Shown here piece by piece: positions 57,595-64,000 of a DNA stretch of 64,000 nt; position 1 is the stretch's first letter, and each line of letters begins with the position of its first letter. Position numbers and translations under genes: made by a program. The stretch is from NCBI GenBank assembly GCA_014529385.2, contig CM043942.1:60742184-60806183 (forward strand). Reading direction: 5' to 3'. Source of the stretch: Adiantum capillus-veneris (lineage: Eukaryota > Streptophyta > Polypodiopsida > Polypodiales > Pteridaceae). The notes under the pieces were generated by a model. That model had not been told where the DNA came from. It worked only from the letters and a program-made list of their open reading frames with translations, and did not search any database.

Positions 57595-57816
57595 CATACT
57601 CCGATCTCAATTGGTGCCCTCTACCCTCATTATCTCTCCCTCGTCGCCTCTTGCCATCTCCCCACGAAGACATATGGTGGAAAAAGGTTGCATATTCAAC
57701 CCCAACATACTCCGATCTCAATTGGTCCCCCTCTGCCCTCATTGTCTCTCCCTTGGTGCCCTTTGCCATCTCCCTCGGAAGACATGTGGTGGAAAAAGGT
57801 TGCATATTCAACCCCA
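57595..57816. repeat. 111-bp tandem duplication
   Basis: Two copies beginning CATACTCCGATCTCAATTGG, at 57595 and 57706, each ending AAAAGGTTGCATATTCAACC. They differ at about a dozen sites. An adjoining (GA)n runs from 57819. Confidence 0.92.
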
Positions 57817-57818
57817 AC

Positions 57819-57859
<41 letters not shown>

Positions 57860-57888
57860 CGATATATATATATAGAGAGAGAGAGAGT
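57819..57888. repeat. (GA)n with (AT)n interruption
   Basis: GA units broken by AAAGAG and a short TATATATATA. Confidence 0.9.
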
Positions 57889-57988
57889 CGCATGTGGCAA
57901 AACAGGGAATCTACGTAGACTTCCTTTAATTAGGGATTTAAAATGAATTGGCACACTTTTTATAAAAGACGTTACATTCTACGGAATT

Positions 57989-57989
<1 letters not shown>

Positions 57990-58019
<30 letters not shown>

Positions 58020-58025
58020 AAAAAA
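57990..58025. repeat. C20 followed by A16
   Basis: Twenty C directly followed by sixteen A, an unusual abutting of two homopolymers. Confidence 0.9.
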
Positions 58026-58226
58026 CCACAAATTCCACGTGTGCACCCAATTGGCTCCACTTCGTCGCTCTCATATTTGGCTCTGTGTGCCTACCCTCCT
58101 TGCCTGCCAACCCTCCACGGTGCAATCCTCAACCTTCGCCTCGCTCTTCTACAAGCTCCGCTGCTTGTCCTGTCGGCTAGCTGGATTTTGGCTCCTTCCT
58201 CTCTCCCAGTCGCCCTCATCTTGCCC

Positions 58227-58228
<2 letters not shown>

Positions 58229-58296
<68 letters not shown>

Positions 58297-58320
58297 GAGA
58301 GAGATAGATAGATAGATAGA
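58229..58320. repeat. (GA)n ending in (GATA)n at a LINE tail
   Basis: About 40 GA units, then about five GATA units. It abuts the 3' end of the minus-strand LINE fragment; on that strand the LINE is followed by (TATC)n then (TC)n. Confidence 0.95.
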
Positions 58321-58880
58321 TAGTTCTATTATCGTCCTGGGAGGTCAAATATGACCTATGGGACCAAATGAACATGTCACGTGGTGTGAGTGGAGTTCAT
58401 AAGTGACTCTCGATGCTCAAAAATGGCTGAAATGAGCGTCGCAATAGAGAGTCCACATCGTGGTTGGGAGAGGAAGGTATGTAGGGAGAGCTCATGGCTG
58501 AATATATGGGGAAAAGAGGACCTAATGTAGTCAAAAGCTGAGCACTCAAGTAGTGTGTGGTACTCACTCTCTCGCACTTGACGAGGGCATAAGGTGCAAA
58601 GTCGATGACACTCCTCGCCAGTGCCCCAACGTCCTGTCTCGCAGCGTAGAGAATGGGAGCTAAGACGAATGGAGGCAATGGTGCGGATCGCACTCAACGG
58701 GATGGGCTCAAGGATATTGGAATGGGTTCGGTTACCTCGTTCCGAGAAGAAGAGAGATTTGTAGTTTGGGGAAACGTGTGTGGTGTAATGGATGAAGCGA
58801 GAACCTCCGGATTTCTCCCAAGCCATGATACATTGGCGTTGTAAGAAGGCCTCATTAACTTGGGAGTCGATGCATGTCAC
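58321..58880 (-). pseudogene. 5'-truncated LINE (end of ORF2 and 3' tail)
   Basis: Minus-strand frame with NEAFLQRQCIMAWEKSGGSR, CTLCPRQVRESEYHTLLEC (zinc-finger-like end of plant LINE ORF2) and FPHIFSHELSLHTFLSQPRC, ending at TGA 58377. It is about 90% alike to 9108-9600. It begins abruptly at a (GA)n/(G)n tract near 58900, a typical 5' truncation. Confidence 0.85.
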
Positions 58881-58889
58881 TTGGTCAAG

Positions 58890-58893
<4 letters not shown>

Positions 58894-58930
<37 letters not shown>

Positions 58931-58941
58931 GGGGGGGGGGG
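58894..58941. repeat. (GA)n and poly-G
   Basis: About 15 GA units followed by a run of about 12 G. Confidence 0.9.
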
Positions 58942-59102
58942 ATGAGGCCGGCCATCGCAGTAAGCTAGGCGTGCTCACGAGACAACTTTGTGCACCACTG
59001 CTCATTCCTTCGCACTACAGCAAGCTAGGCGGTACTTGCCTCTGTCTGTAGGACTCCGGCAACGAGAAGGGCAGAGACTCTCCTACGAACACTACCCTCA
59101 AC

Positions 59103-59233
<131 letters not shown>

Positions 59234-59239
59234 TCTTCG

Positions 59240-62200
59240 CCCCGGCCCTGGAAATCCACCACACCACCACCATAAAACAACTCTAGAGAGCGAAAGAGAT
59301 ATCCAGATGCTTTTGTCGGGAAGCTAAGAGAGAAGGTCGATCATTGATAAGGTTACTTTTCTTTTACCTTTGTTTAATCTGCCACTGCCATAAGATACAT
59401 TACTGGAGCAAGACTCCATATACCGACACTCAAAAAATGACTTGTGTATTAGGTCGGCCATTATATTTTTGATATTTCCACCTTGTGCTACCTAGAGGAG
59501 GGGGAAAAGCAAGGTTTTTAGGAGCACGGCTCCATGCATTGGATGCATAATCGCTTCAAAGGTGTTGTAGCTTGCCAGGGAGCAGGCCACATAAGTACAC
59601 GAAGCACATTGGAAAAAACATTAGCATACACAGCTATGAGCTTAATCTAATGTCGACCAGTACACATAATGCCAAGGGTAGTCAATAAGTATCTTAACTT
59701 TAAGTTTCACTTTTGAACTTATTCACTTCTACAAGAATTTTCACGATGCCAACTTGTCAAGCAAATGTTGCTTCGATCAAGCAGTATTTGACAATTGATG
59801 ACACTTGATAGCTAAGTTGTAGATGTTATCTATACCAATATTGGGTAATCTCATGATTCTCAATAACCTACACAATCCGGCAAGGCCGATTCTCTATAAG
59901 ATTTTGACAAGGTCGATTCTTTTCTGCTTTGACATAGGTATGTCAACAGGAGCACCTGTTAGCTATGAACACTCAGGATGCGTTCTATCTCATCTTTTTT
60001 ATAAACTTATGTGAAGCAAGGCTTCACTTCAGGGAATCTTGCATAGAAGTTTCCAAAGTTTGGAATATGCTACTAGCATACGGACTTCAAAAACTTAGCA
60101 CATTGTCTATTTGATTTTCTCTTGGAGTTTGGTATGACCCAGCCATGATGGCATGTGGGGTACATTCGATAGCTCTCCATTTCTCATCATATACGGCTAC
60201 GAGCCAGCTTCAAGCGACGACAACCGCTCTCTAAGAGCCAACAAGGTTAGTACATTAACCTTTGATTTGAAAATATTTCTTTACTATGCAACGCAAAGTG
60301 CTTTGTTGGACTTCATGTGAAGTAAGGATTCTCTTATGTGCCAAGGTATTATCAATTGACTTTAGATCAAGGATAATGGCACTACGTGGATATAAGTTCA
60401 CATTTGGAGTTTGAAAACAATGCACTGTGATATATCCATGCAAGTGTATTCATGCAAGGAATGTTTTGCAGTAGCTCACAAGGTTGAGACTGTTATTGAA
60501 GCCAAGGGCTTACCAATCCATTTTTTATATGCATTCATGGAATGTGAATATGATGGCAATATAGCCATCCCATCCTTGTATACGCTTACGCAATACCATC
60601 AGCTACTTTGTCTACAAATATTTGAGACTGATGGATGGGCTTCCGATGTTGTATATGTATACAGTGATGAGCACTTTACATTATTGGCTCTATGCACAAG
60701 GTGCAATCAATCCCACTGACAGTTTTTATGGTTAGCAAGGCATGGCCTAGCTATCAAAATAGTGATTCATGGGAAGACATGAATACATTAAGAGAGTCTA
60801 CACGCAAGTAGTCTCTTCTGTAAACACCTTAAAAAATCTATTATGACTATTTTTCTTTGGGGATACTTAAATCTTTTCTTCTCGGTTCTTAGAGGGAGAA
60901 GATTCTGTTAGTTGTGAATAAGATTCCAAATACAAAATATATATTGCTTAGTTGCACGATAGATTATGTTTCTAAGGAGTGGTATTTAAAGGGGTGTGAC
61001 TCCGCTAATACACGATCACTCCATAGGTGTTGAGAGTCATGATTTGAGCTCAACATAGTTGTACTTTCAAGTGCAATCTACCAAGGAGTAGTGAAAAATT
61101 TCAACTTTCTCAATTGATTCCAAACACTTTTGACCACGGTGAACTATGTTCGTTACCGTCGGGTGCTAGTTTGAGCAGTTTTCATGCAAAGTCTAACCAA
61201 AGCGGTTTGACACTGCAGAAGCTAACCAAGGGTTTGGATTGCAAAGGCAACACCCAAGGTTAGTGAATTCTACTGCTTGTTTTTCACTAGTCTTTTTTTT
61301 AGTGTTTAACGGGTCTCTAATATAACTACATCTTCAAGGGTAGTTTTATGGTAAGGCACCTTTATTTTTATGTTTTAGGTTTGCAAATACGAATAAGATA
61401 ACTTATGGTCAACCTCGAGGTATGCATATAATTTGGTTTATTTCCATTTTTGAATATGCTTTGCTTGAATTTTTTCAAGACGGATGAATAAGCTTGAATG
61501 CTTTCATCCATTTTTTCTCTTGAGAGAGATGACGAGGTCAAGTAAGAGCCAAGAATTCTCGACCGTATTGTCCAAAATACATTTCTGTAGTATGCAATTA
61601 TGGACCCACTTGTAGGGTTTGATGTGGCACATGGGATACAACATGGTCTAGGAACTCAAAGAGTTCACGGTTTAGCCTGTGGGGAGCAAGTTTAATGAGG
61701 GTCCCTCTCACTCACGTCGCACAGTGTTTGCAATTACCTCTACATGCATCTCGTACTTGAAGGATGTTCTTCTTGGAGACATTCTTATTTGAGAAATATT
61801 CAACATGTGGAGAATATGAGTCTCTAGGACTAACACTGGCACCCGTTATTTAAATTATGTGTCATGATAAAGTCCCTAGGTGCTGGTCAAATTTGTTTAT
61901 GATACCATTTATGCACGTCGTGTCAGGAACAATTTCAGTGGCCAGAAATTTTCATACCTCGTCAGACTTGTTAAGGTACAAGTATTGTTAAACAATTGTA
62001 ACGGATGGTTGTTTATACATGTAGCAAGGCTTTGTTCTGTTTATGAACATGTTTCATTGGTACCTAGGTGTGATTGATTTTCACATTCCATTGTGGTCCA
62101 ATGTCAAGCCAAGGGCCAGGATGGAAATGTTTATGCAGGTTCAAATCTGTTTTTGCTAAATTCATGCACACTAGGTGTTATGGGCCCTAGTGTTTAGCAA

Positions 62201-62254
62201 AGGCTGATTTGGAGCGGCATGCATATTCATGAAATTAGTTGCTTTTAAAGCATT
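59240..62254. other. Low-coding region, short unidentified frames
   Basis: AT-rich. The longest plausible frame (60411-60719, plus) reads VETVIEAKGLPIHFLYAFME and IFETDGWASDVVYVYSDEHF; it has no recognised domain. No repeat ends are seen. It could be introns and exons of an unknown gene. Confidence 0.35.
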
Positions 62255-62515
62255 TTGCATTCTATGTGCAGTATCCGTAAGAGATTACTTTTGGATCTAC
62301 CAATCACTAATAGAGGTCATGGCTTGGTTTGGGTACTTGTGGATCTTTCAAGTAAACCAAGATGGTTATCCTTAAAATTGTTGACTCCTCGAAAATTTTA
62401 TACGCCATTGCGATCCCTGTTTACCAGTCATTTTGGAAGATTGTTTGTAAACTGTGGAGAAACACACCTCATTACTATCAATTATCCAAAGAGGATAGAC
62501 AGATTACAAGTGTAA
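62255..62515 (+). CDS. Hypothetical reading frame, possible exon
   Basis: The frame contains GLVWVLVDLSSKPRWLSLKL, TPRKFYTPLRSLFTSHFGRL and FVNCGETHLITINYPKRID. The composition looks protein-like (hydrophobic and aromatic residues spread evenly, no simple repeats), but I do not recognise a family. The part before about 62260 has stops, so if real it is an exon or a remnant. Confidence 0.25.
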   Translation: MHSMCSIRKRLLLDLPITNRGHGLVWVLVDLSSKPRWLSLKLLTPRKFYTPLRSLFTSHFGRLFVNCGETHLITINYPKRIDRLQV

Positions 62516-63555
62516 TCTTCTGCTAAAGGATATGCGAAGCACATATATTAGCACCAAGCAATCCAATTAGAAAGCATGTATTTCTCTAGTTAGAGTTTTC
62601 TAACCATAAGGTAAAGCATGTTTTCAACTAGGTTTAGTCTCTTCATGATCAAGCCAAGTTCTCAACCTTGAACACTTGTTGTGGTGGGGTTGTTTACTGA
62701 TACAATACGATACAATTCAAGGACTTATACTTTGCTGATGAGATGACGTTAGCCAGTTACTTTCATGGAAAGTGAAAAGAGGTACTCGTTGGAGTACATC
62801 TTTGTTGTGATAACTCGTTTAGCATGCTCATGTGGGTTCCAAATGCAGTTTACACACTATGTTGTTTATGGACCGGTTACATAAGACAGTTGCAAAGGGA
62901 CAACAATGTGAAAAATCAAGATGTTAGTCTTGGTTTCATTGAACCTCCTTCTGAACCGTGTTATCGTCAAACAAACAATAGGATGCATGAAGGATTCCAC
63001 TATGGAAAACAGTCATGCTCTTATGAAGATACAACCACTTGTATCATATGTAATGGAAATTGATAATTGTTTATTTATTGCAGCTGATAGGTGGCAAAAA
63101 CAAGGGCTAAGCGAGGATATCACATTTTATGCACATTTATTATTCAAGTGCTCATTATGGACTATGGCCATTTATGCCCGGCCGGCCAATGTGAATTCAT
63201 TTTTTAGCATTGAAGAATCTATAAATAAATACATACAAGAGGGAAATGCTCACTCTTTCACGGGGGGATGATTTAGTTATGTACTACAAGATTCATCAAG
63301 TATGTAGATTTGTCAATTTTATGGCTTCAGTGTATTGTTTTTAGTGTTTTGCAGGGATCTCTGCGCTCCCGTTTGTAGCATGATATAAAGTACCGCAAAG
63401 ACTAAAGTGAAGGCCTTAAGCTAAGGAGAATGTAGATCCAGAGAGAGCAAGCGAACACCACCAAAAGATTATAAAAAATGGTTACAAAAAAAGGTTAGAC
63501 AGCACTAGATGCATAGTTTTCAGTTACTTTTTTGAATAAATGTGGTCTTTAAACT
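62516..63555. other. Region with short unidentified frames
   Basis: A plus-strand frame (62921-63271) contains DRWQKQGLSEDITFYAHLLF after a TTATTGCAG acceptor-like site near 63083; it may be an exon. Nothing is identified. Confidence 0.3.
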
Positions 63556-63792
63556 CTATATTGCTTCAAGTTGGTTGTAAACTTTGAAGTCTGCAACCTC
63601 AAAACCCAAAATGCCATCATGTCCGGGTTGATGGAGAATTGGTGAGTGTGCAGACAAAAGTGTGATGGGTCTCTTTTTAGCTGATAGAGACACAAAAGGA
63701 GTGCATGTGCCAACCCTATCCATTGCATCTACCTTGTATCCCCTTGACCAAATACCCACCAAATTTCCATCCACAAAGATGCCACACTTCAC
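63556..63792 (-). CDS. Hypothetical C-terminal exon
   Basis: A 78-residue frame ends at TAG 63556: GIFVDGNLVGIWSRGYKVDA, CTPFVSLSAKKRPITLLSAH and GILGFEVADFKVYNQLEAI. It reads like a folded protein with alternating hydrophobic residues. I cannot name the family. The ATG at 63792 may not be the start, because the frame could continue from an upstream exon. Confidence 0.35.
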   Translation of the reverse strand: MKCGIFVDGNLVGIWSRGYKVDAMDRVGTCTPFVSLSAKKRPITLLSAHSPILHQPGHDGILGFEVADFKVYNQLEAI

Positions 63793-64000
63793 TCATATAT
63801 AATTTTTCCTATAGTGATATCATACAACCACAATCTATACTGTGAGGGTGAAGGAGAGAGAGAGACTCTTGCTACAATAACATGCTAGGATCACCAAAGA
63901 AAATCACCAAGAGAATTGAAGGTAGGGAGACCAACCTAGAAGCGTAAGAGGTGAGACTAATGCAAGCGGTCTGGTAATTGAGCACCACGGCTCGATCATA
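63793..64000. other. Window end, no feature
   Basis: Purine-rich with short (GA)n. Nothing is supported. Confidence 0.3.

Overview
The window looks like repeat-rich nuclear DNA from a land plant. Evidence: LTR retrotransposons of plant type (a chromovirus with a C-terminal chromodomain, a Ty3 element with a second RNase H domain, a Ty1/copia element primed by initiator tRNA-Met), LINEs, spliced genes with GT..AG introns, very dense (CT)n/(GA)n and (GT)n microsatellites, and one exon matching plant NADP-malic enzyme. No tRNA, rRNA, CRISPR array or bacterial gene organisation was seen. The species cannot be fixed from sequence alone.

Layout. 1-1.8 kb: decayed Ty3 pol (minus). 2.3-6.5 kb (module A): a Trp-rich plus-strand gene relic converging on a minus-strand Ulp1/C48 cysteine peptidase relic; just upstream of the peptidase, on the same strand, lies a broken histone H3-like reading frame with CENH3-like features. 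7.2-13 kb: an ORF1-only LINE derivative (plus) and a decayed, nearly complete LINE (minus). 13.7-16.4 kb (module B): the same convergent pair again, here with a spliced Ulp1 gene whose tail is rich in SPAKK/SPTKK motifs like linker histone tails. 18.6-20.4 kb: a regular 190-bp satellite whose monomers each contain a long inverted repeat; a small relic island lies at 23.1 kb. 24.8-34 kb: fragments of Ty3 elements on both strands, a second LINE type, and a 607-bp terminal-inverted-repeat element inserted in one of them.

35.4-55.3 kb is a nest. An old copia element (35448-55255) was hit in its RNase H region by a young Ty3 chromovirus (39810-47662; no difference seen between its LTRs; 5-bp target duplication GTCTT), and in its 3' LTR by a minus-strand Ty3 element with dual RNase H (48074-55040) that has lost integrase, polypurine tract and part of one LTR. 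The young chromovirus has one open 1405-codon frame but lacks a zinc knuckle and protease between Gag and reverse transcriptase.

55.3-64 kb: the first exon of an NADP-malic enzyme gene (minus, 56989-57254), a 5'-truncated LINE, long microsatellites, and several kilobases with only short unidentified reading frames.

The best candidates for something undescribed are the duplicated convergent module (Trp-rich gene plus Ulp1-like peptidase, with histone-like additions) and the hairpin satellite with paired changes in its two arms.
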